A stretch of 64,000 nucleotides of DNA from Knufia peltigerae (GCA_030247855.1 JAPDRN010000011.1:310001-374000), one strand, 5' to 3'; shown: positions 21,303 to 33,143, counted from the first letter of the stretch. Made by a program: numbers and translations. Notes: generated from the letters alone by a model not told the origin.

Positions 21303-21795
21303 ATCAGCATCAATATGTAGAAATCTCGGTATCTTCGTCCGGATGGTGAGACATACTGATCGTTTAGTCGAAAATAGGAGGATATGCCCACTTCGGCTAG
21401 AGCCAACTGGATAGGGACATAATATAGCTGATTGCTCCGCCGTATGAAATACTCCGGGTCATTCTTGGCACCCAGACGCGCCTGGGTGCAAAAGTTTAGG
21501 CGCGACTCCCGTAGTGGAAGTTTAGAGCGCAGGTAGAAATTCATGAAATGTTGTCAATAATGCATTGATCTGCCCGGCCTACAATATTCTCTTTCACAAT
21601 CCTTAGTCTATATGAGCAGGCTTCAAGATTGCTGACCACAAGCGCTCTCCTTTGTTCTGGAGGCCTACGGTACTCCCGCGACACTCCTTTACCTTTTCAA
21701 CACCCTCTCGATCATCACCAACTCCGCATGTCTCGTCCCCAAGTTCAGCTCCTTGCGCAAAACGATCGCTCTCTGCAGAGCTCCCCAAGTTGAGA
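21303..21795. other. Intergenic before NUP159
   Basis: 493 bp. The open frame of NUP159 extends 48 codons upstream of the chosen ATG without another ATG, so that part is treated as leader. Confidence 0.5.
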
Positions 21796-24700
21796 ATGGC
21801 TTTCAGCTTTGCAAGTGCAGCGTCCGCACCACCGGCCTTTGGCACAAGCAATGGTGGAGGCAACACAGTACAGGATGGACCTGAGCTACAAGAGATCCAA
21901 ACGAATGAATTGGGACTTGCAGCGCTGAACGGAGAAGCCAAAGTACGCCTCCTTACGACACCATGGCCATCAGACGCCCTCCCTGCGCCGTCCTCCTCTT
22001 TGCTCAGCATTGCTTCTAGCAAGAAGCTTCTAGCCGCTGCTGGGCCTGATGCTCTATACCTCCACAACACTGATAAAGTCCGAGATGCGTTCCAATCACC
22101 TCCTGATGAAAAAGGAGGGACGATTCGATCCATCAAACCGGATTTTACGATCCCTCGATCTCGCCTCTCTCATGTCGCATTCTCGTCTGATGACAGTGTA
22201 TTGGTGGTCTCTGGCGAGAGAGAGGGCTCGGTGGCAGCGTTCCAAGTCGACAGCATAACCAAGGGCGAACTCAATCCTGCAGTGCAAGTCTCAACGGACA
22301 GCCAGAATCTGCGCGCGTTGGTCCCGAATCCTGTCACAGAGCATGCCGAGTTGTTCGCACTCATTCTGACCAGCGGTGATCTTGTGCTCTTGGACCTCAA
22401 GGCTGGTTCTCTTGTATCGGGGAGCAATGGTCCAGTTCTGAAAAGTGGCTGCAGCTGTCTATCATGGAGTAATCGAGGCAAGCAGCTTGTCACTGGAATG
22501 GCGGATGGTACAGCTGTGCAGATGAAACCAGACGGGACTATTGTGGCTCAAATCCCAAAGTCTACGGCTATCCCAGCAAATGTACATGTTTCCGGCATAT
22601 CTTGGCTTGAAAACGACACTTTTTTCATTACCTACACTCCAAATGACACAAGTGATGGCATCCAGCCGTCGGAGTATTACATTGTCAACAGGCAGCCTAA
22701 AACCTCAAATTACACCTTCCAGAAGCTGCCAGAGGTCCTCCCTCCATTTGGTTTAGAACGCCTGCCAACATCACACTTCATTGCGAGGTTACGGAACTTC
22801 CCTCCTCACCTTCAGGATCTCTTGATAGTGGCAAGTAGCACGGCTAGCGACGTTGGTCTACTGTCCAAGTCCGAAAAGGCTCTCTCCCAAGAGGATCCCG
22901 TTACCTCTGTTTTCACCTATACAACTATTGAGGATGATACGCGACGGGCGCAACTTCCATTGTCAACTGACATGCAAGACACCTCCCCGATTGGCATGGC
23001 TGTGGACCTTTCCAGCACTGAGAAAGTACCAAACCCAATTCCATCTGATGCAGAAATACTTGAAACCGCCGGACCTGTTCCTAGCCTCGTTATTTTGAAC
23101 AACGAAGGGTTACTCGTGTCATGGTGGATTATTTACAACGATTCAGTCCGCCAGCAGACCATGTTTTCAGGCTTTGCCAATGTGCAAGCTGCGAGAGGTA
23201 TGTCTGGTAAAGCAGCCTCCGATGCCTCGTCAACGGCTTCGCCAGCCACAGGTAATTTCGGCCAGGCCAGCAATGCCAGCCCGTTTGCGAAGACTGAGAC
23301 TAGCAGCTTCGGAGTACCCTCTCTTCAAAGTGGATTCGGGGCTACTTCACCCAAATCATTCGGCACCTCTTCACCCATTGCCTCCAACAAGCCATCATGG
23401 GCGACCACTGGGTTCACAGGCTCTGCAACATCAGGCCCTTCTGGAAACACTGCCTTTGGTGCTGCTACTCCTCTTGGCTCAGGTGCATCCCCGGCTTTCG
23501 GCTCAGCCAGCGCAATAGGAGCTCGACAACCAGCATTTGGACAATCTTCCAACATGGGTTCAGGGTCCGCTTTTGGCCAGCCTTCAGCTATTGGAGCTCC
23601 TTCAACTTCAAGTCCTTTCGCGAATGCTGGTGGATCGTCAAATAGCTCTGGCTTCGCTTCCTTCTCTAAAGGTAGTGGTTTCGCTTCATTTGCTGGAGGC
23701 AACACGAATCAGAATACCCAAAGTCCATTTTCCTCGACAACGGGCATGGGTTCGTTTGGAGGTGCAACTCCCAGCCCATTTGCGGCCACAGGTGGCAATA
23801 AGACATTCGATTCGTCAGCCAAGACTGCATTCGGCTCGAATACGTCGACTGCATCACCTTTTGGATCAACAAAACCTACAGAAGGGGCGGGCTTATTCGG
23901 CAATGCAGGTGCTTTCAAATTACAATCCTCATTCCAAGGAGATGGTACAGCCACGGATGATCTACCTAAGCCTAAAGATTCCAGCGGATTCGGATTCGGC
24001 GCGGCCTTGGATGACATGCTGGGTGGATCCAAGAGTGCTCTTTCACCAACGCATGACAAGGAGGCAGAGATGGATGAACAAAGTGCCGTTAGTGAGGCTG
24101 ATTCAGAGAAAGAGACGAATCGCAATCTTGCTGCACAGCCAAGAATTGAACCTCCACAGACACTCGTAACACCTCCTTCTACCCTAAGTCAGTCGAAAGC
24201 AACACCTGCTCCACCACTTTCCAACTTGTTCGGTCAACCAGCTAAAGACTCGACGACTCCGCAAGCTCCTACATCAACGCCAGGCTGGTCGTTTGGACTC
24301 AACTCTACTACGCCGAAGGAGACACCAGCCGTTCACAAGACACTGTTTGGGACGACCACGACAAATGATCCATCTGCTGGTGTCCAAAAGAGTCAACCGA
24401 TGAATACGTTCGGGCAGGTTGAAGAAACACCCCGGATCAAAGAAGAACCTCCCAGCGACGAGGAATCAGTCGATATGGAGAATATTCCTCAGGCACCACT
24501 TCCTCCAGATCCTGTAAGCAAACCTCGCTATGCTTCTGGAGATACCTCAGGCTCCTCGAATCTCTCGAAAGGCTCTCCTGATGAGGCACCATTGCCCCCT
24601 GATTTTCTGCCTGTGCCAAAAGCTGGTCAAAATGACGAAGATCGGCCCGAACTACCGAGTGATGAGGACGAGGACGAAGAGGACGACTTCAGCTCAGACT

Positions 24701-26310
24701 TTGAAGGTAGTGGCGAAGAACTAACCGGAGACGTTGGTCCCGAGGATGAGATGACAGAAGAGCAACATGAACAGTTGCAAACCTCTCCAGAAAGTTCGTT
24801 TAAGAGCGGCGGTGGAAGTCTAGAGACAAGCCCGACAGGAGGCCTATTTACTAAGGTAACCTCTAAAGTCTTACCGCAGAAATCAAGTCGACCACTTTTC
24901 GGTGAGGTCGGCACTGGACCCATTTTCGCTCCTCCAAAGCCTCATGAGAGCCCTCGATCTCCCAGCCCAGTGAGACATCTTCCACCAACCGAGAAGCTCA
25001 GAGCAGAGTCTGCACGATCTGTCAGTGCACCTGCGCATGGACGGTCAATCGTTGATCAACGTAAGGCCGAATATCAAAAATCTACTCTTGCTGCCCAGGC
25101 AGCCAAGACAAGAGAGGAAGAAGCAGCCAAAGAGCAAGCACGTCGTGAAGCCATCGCTCGTCAGAAAGCGCAGGCAGAGGCAGAACAACTCCAGCAACTC
25201 GAGGATGACGAAGATGAAAGATTACGAGAGGAGCTTGACAGACCTATATCTCCTAGCTTGAACCTCGACGACTTCATCACTTATCAGCCTAAATCGTCCG
25301 AAGAGACCTCCAAGACTGGCATTCCTGCACAGATCGAACGACTCTACTCTGATATCAATTCGATGGTTTTCACCCTGGGTATAAATTATCGGTCACTGTC
25401 AGCCTTTCTGAAATACCAACAACCAGAAGCAACCAACAAATCTTGGCCGTCGGTGCTGCAATCTGAAACACCCATGGATGCTCTCAACGATGAGTGGTTC
25501 TTGACTGACATTTCACGACTTCACGAAGGACAGACGGTTCTATCAGAACTTCTTGCCGAGAGCCAAGTTGACGATTTCGATGGCAAAGTTCAGCAGTGTC
25601 AGACCCTTATTGGGCGAGATCTGTTCGAGTTACGGACGAAACTCACCTCGATTCGGAAGACTATTCATGCTCTTTCGTCATCCGAAAACGGTATCACGGC
25701 GCCTCTTTCTGCTGAACAAGCCTCCCTCCAGCATGACCTTCGCAAAGCCTTCACCTCTGTGCAAACCAAACTAGTACAGGTCGAAGACTGCATATCTGTG
25801 TTAAGAGCGAAGATCGCGCAGTCGACGCCAACTGAAACAGTCAGCAGGCGAAACAGTATGCTGGGGAGGGTGCCTTCACAGAAGAAGCCTACTGTGGAGG
25901 CTGTGGCCAAGACAGTTGGCAAAATGATGTCAATGGCTGAACAAAAGAGTGCAGATATTGATGTCCTCGAATCTCAGTTAAAGAAAATGGATCTAGGACT
26001 GGCATCATCAACGATCAGTACCGGAGAGGCAGTCAAGAACCCCGCCACTCCAGTGCATGTTCGGCGATCGGTGAATGGAGCATCAACTCCGGGTAGTACT
26101 GGCAGTATCTATCATACTCCTGGGTCTGCTTTCAGCAGTAGTGCTCGATCTACGAGAAACTTTCGAACAAGCCAGAGTGGTGGTCTGTCACTACTATCCA
26201 CGGAGGACAAGGAGCGTTGGAAGGCCCAGGCACGGCGTAGGAAAGAAGCCGCAAGTATGCTGAAAACAGTCTTGGAAGAAAAGAGAAAGCGATCTGCTAC
26301 CAAGGCGTGA
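21796..26310 (+). CDS. NUP159: Nuclear pore FG nucleoporin Nup159 (Nup214-type)
   Basis: Intronless, 1504 aa, from the ATG that reads MAFSFASAASAPP. Order of parts: N-terminal beta-propeller region (about residues 30-440); an FG-repeat domain (about 485-720) with many SFG, AFG, PFG and GFG units; scattered FG units to about 860 (NLFGQPAK, TLFGTTTT); a highly acidic stretch rich in D/E (about 950-990); an Ala/Gln/Glu/Arg-rich coiled coil (about 1090-1150); and C-terminal helices. In yeast and animals this protein sits on the cytoplasmic face of the pore. There the propeller holds the DEAD-box helicase Dbp5 for mRNA export, and the C-terminal coiled coils bind Nup82 and Nsp1. Size and order match. 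This is a core gene lying between accessory stretches. Confidence 0.9.
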   Translation: MAFSFASAASAPPAFGTSNGGGNTVQDGPELQEIQTNELGLAALNGEAKVRLLTTPWPSDALPAPSSSLLSIASSKKLLAAAGPDALYLHNTDKVRDAFQSPPDEKGGTIRSIKPDFTIPRSRLSHVAFSSDDSVLVVSGEREGSVAAFQVDSITKGELNPAVQVSTDSQNLRALVPNPVTEHAELFALILTSGDLVLLDLKAGSLVSGSNGPVLKSGCSCLSWSNRGKQLVTGMADGTAVQMKPDGTIVAQIPKSTAIPANVHVSGISWLENDTFFITYTPNDTSDGIQPSEYYIVNRQPKTSNYTFQKLPEVLPPFGLERLPTSHFIARLRNFPPHLQDLLIVASSTASDVGLLSKSEKALSQEDPVTSVFTYTTIEDDTRRAQLPLSTDMQDTSPIGMAVDLSSTEKVPNPIPSDAEILETAGPVPSLVILNNEGLLVSWWIIYNDSVRQQTMFSGFANVQAARGMSGKAASDASSTASPATGNFGQASNASPFAKTETSSFGVPSLQSGFGATSPKSFGTSSPIASNKPSWATTGFTGSATSGPSGNTAFGAATPLGSGASPAFGSASAIGARQPAFGQSSNMGSGSAFGQPSAIGAPSTSSPFANAGGSSNSSGFASFSKGSGFASFAGGNTNQNTQSPFSSTTGMGSFGGATPSPFAATGGNKTFDSSAKTAFGSNTSTASPFGSTKPTEGAGLFGNAGAFKLQSSFQGDGTATDDLPKPKDSSGFGFGAALDDMLGGSKSALSPTHDKEAEMDEQSAVSEADSEKETNRNLAAQPRIEPPQTLVTPPSTLSQSKATPAPPLSNLFGQPAKDSTTPQAPTSTPGWSFGLNSTTPKETPAVHKTLFGTTTTNDPSAGVQKSQPMNTFGQVEETPRIKEEPPSDEESVDMENIPQAPLPPDPVSKPRYASGDTSGSSNLSKGSPDEAPLPPDFLPVPKAGQNDEDRPELPSDEDEDEEDDFSSDFEGSGEELTGDVGPEDEMTEEQHEQLQTSPESSFKSGGGSLETSPTGGLFTKVTSKVLPQKSSRPLFGEVGTGPIFAPPKPHESPRSPSPVRHLPPTEKLRAESARSVSAPAHGRSIVDQRKAEYQKSTLAAQAAKTREEEAAKEQARREAIARQKAQAEAEQLQQLEDDEDERLREELDRPISPSLNLDDFITYQPKSSEETSKTGIPAQIERLYSDINSMVFTLGINYRSLSAFLKYQQPEATNKSWPSVLQSETPMDALNDEWFLTDISRLHEGQTVLSELLAESQVDDFDGKVQQCQTLIGRDLFELRTKLTSIRKTIHALSSSENGITAPLSAEQASLQHDLRKAFTSVQTKLVQVEDCISVLRAKIAQSTPTETVSRRNSMLGRVPSQKKPTVEAVAKTVGKMMSMAEQKSADIDVLESQLKKMDLGLASSTISTGEAVKNPATPVHVRRSVNGASTPGSTGSIYHTPGSAFSSSARSTRNFRTSQSGGLSLLSTEDKERWKAQARRRKEAASMLKTVLEEKRKRSATKA

Positions 26311-26787
26311 CCATAAGGGATGTTTCTTAGGGGCTTGGACGACGTTGGAATCTGGCTAGACAATGACAAATGATTGATTCACGTTTGGAGAAATGCGAAG
26401 TCAGCTGTATGATTGTAAGACATGGAGTGACGAAGCTGGGGCCGCTATAGTCTAGATCTGGCCATTATTACTTCAAGATGCCCGTGATTCGATGTGACTA
26501 TGGGTCTCAACGTCCTTCCAGTCTCTGTGCGGAGTACTCAGTAGTGAACTGTATGTGAAAATGCTTTGACTTCATGGTCTTTGTCCTTGTGATGTGGTTT
26601 GTACCCCCTGGAGTTGCAGCCAGGTGGTGTTTCATGCTTCACATTCCACATTTTGAGCGATGTTATGGTAAAGATAGGGAGTACGGGAGTGACTCATATA
26701 CATGTAGGCATTTGTCCTGCATACAAGCTGGAAGCCTGACCTTTCTGTCTCTTGTCACCCCAGTTTCCGTCCTATTTCGAAACTATC
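26311..26787. other. Intergenic before the C2H2 regulator
   Basis: 477 bp without a supported gene. It includes a near match to TACTCCGTA (CGGAGTA at 26530-26536). Confidence 0.4.
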
Positions 26788-29700
26788 ATGGAGGCTAACG
26801 TTCGAACCCCGGTCGTCGTTCCGTACAGTACGAATTCTCGAGACCCCGTGGGGATCCCCCGCTTGGAGTCGGCTGCCCCTCTACAGGGTTCAAAAACCCC
26901 CGCCGCCTCCTTACAATGTCCTCCGCGGCATATTCAACCTACCCAGAGTACTCAAATCTCCACAAGAGACGAAAGAAGACGCGAGACTAGGCTTCTGGTC
27001 GCTATGCCCGCCGCTCCAACAAGTTCGAAGAGCAAGTCCTATCCCTGCGAGGAGTGCGGGAGGATCCTGTCTCGACAAGATCACCTTGAGCGACATCGGC
27101 TGACAGCGCATTCCAAACGTGGTGCTCTTGAATCGACCTGTAGAGCCTGCGGCAGGAAGTTTTCCAGAAGGTTGGCTGACGCCGTGGCGACTGTTTTGGT
27201 GTGGACTGACACCTCAAGGGACGTGCTCGTGCGGCATTATCGCACTATACACGGAACCAAGTGCGAATCGCGTCCCAAGGGACGACCAAGGAAAGCCCCA
27301 AAACCACCAATAGCTCAAAGGTACTTGCTCTGCCGCTCCCCTGCTCACATTTAACTGACTTTGAAAGTCCTGAGTACGGTGCGACTCGATCGCGGAGCCA
27401 ATCTCGGGAAGCTGGCACTGCAGCTGAGGACCCTCAAGTCGATGGGTCATTTAACCCCCGGATAGCTGCGCGGTCTACCAGTCCAACCCTTGATGCGCAA
27501 TGGGATATGCTCTCGAAGAACACCATAACCGACGCATGCGATCCAAATGGCGTAGTGGCAGTCTCTGGGGCTAACAGCACTCGCATGAATGATCAGAATC
27601 CCTTTCAATCCGACCTCAACTTTCTGAACACGCTTGGTGGCACTCAGCCTTTCTCCGGCAACGCCTCACTTCGCTTCGAGGGTACGAATTTCAAATTGAT
27701 TCTCTTTCCCGGCTTCTGGATGCTAGCTTACGCAAAATAGACATTGACAATGATATTTCGCTTCTTGGCTGGACACTATCTGAAGATCCGGCAGCCGTAC
27801 ATGGGATGCTGCCGGAGCTAAACATGCCTGATTTTCCAATGCAAGGTTTAGAAGACACCCTTGCAACTTCTACGCACCAGCAGGGCTTACATGACACCTC
27901 CGAAGCTGCTGACAGTTACGTCGATCCACTCATAACCGCAGCAACTCTTCCTCTCGAGTCGAGGAATGCAGAAGTCTCGTTGCCGACAATGGAAGATATA
28001 GAGTTATCGGCTACCTCTGAGCCACGAAATTCCAACAGAGACTCTCCCACTGAGGGAGCATTGCGTGCTGATTGTTCGGAAGCGACCACCCATACATGGC
28101 CGTATGAATACCGTGCGGGCGCAGAAGAAGAAAGAATAGTCCTCCCTGTTCTGAATCCAGAAGATGTCCGGAAGGCCAAAAACTATCACAGTGGTACGAA
28201 TTCGACACCTCAGAGCCACACTCTTTTCAATACACTAGGCAAATTAGACGAAGAAAAGCGGGTTGGGATCGTTCAACTTCTAAGTCTGCCACTCTTGCGA
28301 GTGCCTTGGAAGGAGGACATCGATTTAGCACACTCTCTTCCCAGCCCCAACGTCCTCGACCACTTTGTCAACTTATACTTTCTCCATTTTCATGAGGTCA
28401 GTCTGAATTGACCCCAAGGCCCCTTCATGGCTAATATTCTTCTGATAGCTGTGGCCAATAATCCATCAACCGACCTTTAAAATTTCGGATGCACCAGCAA
28501 TATTAGTGTTGACCATGGCATGCGTAAGTCTTTTGAATGTTGTTCATTATCTGTTAGTTATCGAGACCGTCTAATCAGTGATCCAGATTGGTGCGTGCTA
28601 TTCGGGGCTTGAGCAGTCCATTGAATTCGCAGATACACTTGGCGAGCTTTGCAGGCGAACCTGTGGGTGGATGGTCAGTTGCTTCTTTCATACCTCCTGC
28701 CACAGCTATTAACAAATTATGCTCCAGGGGGAGCACGATCCTCGAATTCTCCGGTCTCCGCATTTCGGTATGGCGCTTCTACTGCAGTATTTGCACGCCA
28801 TGGGATCGGGCTCGCGGCGCCTTTTCGAGATGACAGATGCCTCTCGTTCACGCCTCATCAGCATTGGAAGACACATGAAGTCCACAGTGCGCCAGTCTTC
28901 ACCTGCCCGCTCAGAATCGCCTTCACGGACTGCACACCAGAGCTGGCTTGAATGGGTTGGCCAAGAACAAGTCAAAAGACTAGTTTGGTTTTTGTTTGTA
29001 AGTTTGCTCAAGATCGACGGAGTTGACACCTTGATTTATTCGTGGCTTTGAACATTCTTCAGCCCATGAAAGGCAGGCTGGAAACCCTGCTTACCAAATG
29101 CCTTACCGATAGGAATTCGACTGCCTGTACTCTGCGTTTTCGAAACAAAGCCCATGCACAAAGCTCGAGGAGCTGCCGCCAGAGTTTCCCTGTGAGCAAC
29201 TCCATTGGGAAGCACCAACAGCAATGGCTTGGGCAGCATGTCCATTCCAGGCTGCACCATGCGGACCGCCAACCATGCAAACTATAGTCACTTTCTTGAA
29301 CAATTCATCCCTCTCGACCATTGGCCAGCTTGATAACGTCGGTAAACGTTTGCTGATTCGCTGCTTTGGCCAGGAGCTGCAGGCTTGTCAGGAACAGCTG
29401 GACTCGAGCATATACAACGGCATTTGGAAAAACAACGACGGTAGAAACGCCAACCGTGAAGCTCGTGCCAAATTTTCATATGCTATCGTCTCTGTCTATG
29501 AGTGCAGCTGGGCTGATCACCCACGTCGATATGCTCTTCGCCATGCTCTCCGCATCGGTGTAGCTGGACACTATACCCATATGTTTGCGGCGGGTAAAAT
29601 CATCGATCTGGTCATCCGTGTCGCACGTAAAAGGGCTTCCAGTATCGATGGACCTACGAACTTTATTGAGACTGTCTGCGCATCGGGACCTGTCGGCCAA

Positions 29701-30168
29701 GCTGGAACCTCCGAGGAGACAGCAATGATCGCTGCGTTCGGCGCGGAACCGGACACAATCAGAGAGCTTATGTGGCACGCGGCCCAAGTGTGCTACCTTC
29801 AACGCCGTCACCCTTTCAACTCACCACTGGAGCCCCTATCGGTATTTCTGGGCGGAATTGTGCTCTGGGCATGTTGTAAATATTTCTGTCCGCACCAAAT
29901 TTCCATGCGTAGCGGCCCTTCGATTCAATTGGACGAGCCGTCCTTTTGCAGCCCCCAGCACAGCAGCAAAGCCGTCCGCGACTGGATTAAAGTCGGCGGC
30001 AAGACTTATCTGGATGGAGTGGGCAGCGTCTGCGATCCTGGGGCACCAAGTCGGGTTCTCCGCCTCAGCGTGGACCAGACCCGGAGGCTTAGAGTATGGA
30101 AGATGGCTTCTAACGTGTCGGACATCTTTGTGAGCCTTTTGCAAGCTGAGGAGCAGGGGTTTACTTAG
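26788..30168 (+). CDS. C2H2 zinc finger plus Fungal_trans transcription factor
   Basis: Eight exons: 26788-27170, 27219-27320, 27368-27681, 27741-28396, 28450-28524, 28587-28673, 28728-28997 and 29113-30168 (980 aa). Finger 1 is YPCEECGRILSRQDHLERH plus RLTAH. Finger 2, CRACGRKFSRRDVLVRHYR plus TIH, exists only if the 48-nt intron 27171-27218 is removed; retained, it inserts 16 residues between the Cys pair and the His pair. The fungal-specific regulator domain (PF04082) begins around LDHFVNLYFLHFHELWPII and runs through MACIGACYSG, HPRRYALRH and LEELPPEFPCEQLHWEAP. The 3' border of intron 7 was set at 29112 to give WFLFEFDCLYSAFSKQ. The start could also be ATG 27004. It should be a nuclear activator or repressor, and its position at the edge of the catabolic run makes it a candidate regulator. 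Confidence 0.85.
27171..27218 (+). other. 48-nt in-frame intron inside zinc finger 2
   Basis: Begins GTTGGC (non-consensus donor), carries GACTGAC as a branch-like site and ends CTCAAG. It has no in-frame stop, so retained mRNA would still be translated, with a split second finger. The case for an intron rests on exact restoration of C-x2-C-x12-H-x4-H. Confidence 0.7.
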
Positions 30169-30451
30169 GACCCAGAACCCATCACACCGATATGATTCAG
30201 TCATGTTCTTAGCCAGATGTCACAAAGTTCGTGGTAGTGGATGAACTGTAGGACATATAAAAAACTCTAATAGCTCACGACGCTCTGTTCTGTGGACAAT
30301 TATGAACTACTGACGCTCAAAGCCAGATTTGTATCGATAAAGATCATCAACCGGTGACAAAATATCACCTTGGTTACGTAGAAGTCGCATTCAAACCATT
30401 CTTTTTATACGACGATAGTACGTGAGATATATAATTGCTGGGAAACGCCTC
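30169..30451. other. Short convergent intergenic region
   Basis: 283 bp between the C2H2 regulator stop and the SDR stop. It is AT-rich and holds both 3' ends; nothing else is visible. Confidence 0.5.
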
Positions 30452-31512
30452 TCATTTGATGGCGGAGTCGGTCTTTCCACCCTCATTCAGCAATAGATCA
30501 ATGGTGTCCTCGTAGATAAGGTCCATCTTAGTCATGGTAGAACCGGGCCCAGAGGGCAACGGACTATCGACCAGCACCTCTCGAGTCGTCTCTTTGAGCT
30601 TCTCCAAGACCGTGCCTCCTTCATACTTGTCGCTCTCTACGAGCGTCAACATAGTCTCTGCGACTTCTTCCGGGGTGGCCAGCACGTCTGCCTCGGAAAT
30701 CGCCCTCATCTTATCCGGGTTCTCCGACCAGAGAGGTGTCAAGACCATTCCGGGAGCGATCGCCACAACCTTTATTCCAAACTCCCGGTGGAGCGGGGCC
30801 ATCGCCCGGGTGAATGAAGAAACGGCGGCTTTCGAGGTGCAATACAGCGGTTGGTTGAAGAGTGCGTACTGAGCAGCCAGAGAGGAGATGTTGAGAATAA
30901 CCCCCACTACAGTCTCGGTCTCGCTGTCGCTGGCTGCTGCTCGCCTCCCGCTCCCCTTCCCCTTGGACAATGATCGGGTAGTTTGATCCCTAATGGCCAT
31001 CCTTGATGCCTTGAGAAGTCCTTGTAGGTTGATCTCGAGTGACTTGTAGCTTTCTGTTTCGGTGTCTTTCCAGAAGCTTGACCAGTCCTGTGTCTCATTT
31101 GGCAGGTTAGCTTTGCTCGGTTTGTTATTGCATTGCTGGGAAGCAAATCGGGCTCGAACCGGTTCAAAAACCCCTGCGCCATTACATAGCAGGTCGACAC
31201 CTCCCAACTCGGACCTTGCGAACTCAAACAGTCTCTCCAAGTCTTTCCAGTCTGATACGTCGGTCTTTTGAAACATCACCTTGGTGGAAGTGGTGGCTCG
31301 CTGGAACTTTCGGAAGGCAGGAGTTTCTTGGATGTCGGCGACAATGACATTCGCCTTCTTCTGGGCCAGAAGCTGTGCAAACGCCAGATTGATCCCTATA
31401 CACATGGTCTGCTATCAGCTATTTGAAACACCTTTTTGTCAATCTCCCTTGCTCACATACCCGAGCTTGCGCCCGTCACGATCGCGTTCTTCCCACAGAC
31501 TGAAAACGACAT
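30452..31512 (-). CDS. Short-chain dehydrogenase/reductase (classical SDR)
   Basis: Three exons, 31461-31512, 31160-31395 and 30452-31087 (307 aa). The first splice restores the cofactor loop VTGASSGINLAFAQLL (TGxxxGxx). Then come VIVADIQ with an acidic residue favouring NAD(H), DLLCNGAGVFEP, ILNISSLAAQYA and the catalytic YCTSK, followed by IAPGMVLTPLW. The 72-nt stretch 31088-31159 reads open but splits GVFEP from DWSSFWKD, which are adjacent in relatives. It starts GTTCGA, holds GCTAACC as branch site and ends ACACAG, so it is called an intron. Likely reaction: oxidation of a secondary alcohol to a ketone, or the reverse. It is transcribed in the same direction as the enoyl-CoA hydratase and acetoacetyl-CoA synthetase upstream. 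Confidence 0.86.
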
Positions 31513-31800
31513 TACTTAGGTAACACTTCGAGGGCCTGGAGGAAGTCTTCTACAATACAATTGCCCAGTTTGTATCGCTTATTTACTTTGATTTCGACAT
31601 GAACATTTCAAATGACCCGTTGGCGGCTTTTTGTACTAATGTGGTGGGGTTTTTCGAGAATATATGTGGGGGGGGCCTCCTTGAAACCTTCCTAATCAGG
31701 GCATGGTAGTGGATCAGCGATGAGCCCGCCATATTCGTACTCCGTAAAACGCCCACCATCGGGAGGCAGGATGGGCGTTCTACCTATTTACCAACGATGA

Positions 31801-32734
31801 TTACAGTCTCGAAGTCTTCCACTTTGGCTGCCGCTTTTCTCGAAAAGCAGATAAGCCTTCGGCGGAATTTGGCCCAGCCATCAATTTCTCATAGAACCTC
31901 TCGTGCGTGATTTGGAAGGCCCGTTCGATGCTGGGTGCTTCCAATGCTTCTCGCAAGGCTGCCCTCGTGATGATGAGCGCATCGGGTGATACGGCAGCGA
32001 TTTCTCGAGCCACGTCGAATGCTTCGTCTATCAGCGTTTGTGAACTGTCTGATATTCGGTTGACGAGGTTACGATGCAGTGCCTCTTTGGCAGTGATGGT
32101 CCGTCCCGTCAAAGCGATTTCGCTTGCCACATGAAGTCCTGCAGTACGAATCAGGCGAGGGAGGCCTCCACCGTACGCATACAGTCCGACTTTCGCTTCG
32201 GGAAGGCCAAACCGTGCGCTCGGACTGGCAATCACCACATCACTGTAGAGAGAGAAAGGGATCAGTAGAACTCATCAACCAGAAAGCGAATCATCATCGA
32301 GTTATGATGTATACAAACCAGTTCAAGGCAATCTCCCATCCTCCACCCAATGCGTATCCGTTGATTGCAGCCACGATCGGTTTCTTCCCTTCTCTTCGAC
32401 TGATCCCTGCAAAACCTGTGCTTGGATGGTTGTACTTGTATGGTTCCGTCTTCCATGAATCGTCGCCGGACTTTTTGATGCGTTCGATTTCTATCAAATC
32501 CGAGCCGACGCAGAAGGCTCGGTCGCCGGCGCCCGTGACAATGGCAACGCGCAAGGTTGGTTCCTTGTCGAACCACCTGAACAACGCGTCCATCTGCCAG
32601 TGAAGTTCGTACGGGATTGAATTCAGCTGACGGGGGCGGTTGATCGTAGCGAGCATGATATGCTGCTCGGGAAACGTAACATCACAGCCAGAGCATGGCG
32701 GAGGCCGCGACCCGAACGCCGGCATGGAGCCCAT
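31801..32734 (-). CDS. Enoyl-CoA hydratase/isomerase family, peroxisomal
   Basis: Two exons, 32319-32734 and 31801-32242 (285 aa), starting MGSMPAFGS in a good context; an in-frame ATG lies nine nucleotides downstream and another 63 upstream. Crotonase marks are INRPRQLNSIPYE, the first oxyanion loop GDRAFCVGSDLIE, and NGYALGGGWEIALNCDVVIA with the first catalytic Glu, complete only after splicing. RFGLPEAKVGLY holds the second Glu and ALTGRTITAKEA follows. Both glutamates of hydratases are present, so hydration of 2-enoyl-CoA is likely. The protein ends in SRL, a functional variant of the type 1 peroxisomal signal, pointing to fungal peroxisomal beta-oxidation. It lies head-to-tail with acetoacetyl-CoA synthetase. 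Confidence 0.86.
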
Positions 32735-33143
32735 TGGTGACACGTTCTTTACCGAATTTGTGGCTAATCTATCAATACAACGTCTGTGTGCACTCATTCG
32801 AAAGATCGCAGTTCTCAGTCACTTGGGTTTTATGAGAAAGCGATCGCTTCAGGGTCTGATGTTGAACAGCGGGGTTAATGCGCTCACCTACAGGACCGCT
32901 GCTCCAGAATCCCATTAGTAAGTCCAAGGCTGTCTGAATCCGTTCCGCGGACTGAATCCAGACAGTTGGCCATTACATTATTCCAGATACCGGCGGGGGT
33001 TTGTTCTAAACCGCCTCTGCCACCCTACACCAAAAATTCAGTCAACGTCAGACCTTTTCAGGCCCGCTCCCACTAACCCTTTCGTCTAGATACTTACTTG
33101 ACACAATGTAACCGTGAATAGTGCAGGAGCTAAATACAATGCC
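32735..33143. other. Intergenic, promoter of the hydratase
   Basis: 409 bp between hydratase start and acetoacetyl-CoA synthetase stop. It contains the hexamer CCGCGG at 32945-32950 within GTTCCGCGGAC, a type of CGG-containing palindrome used by Zn2Cys6 factors. The binding role is inference. Confidence 0.4.
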
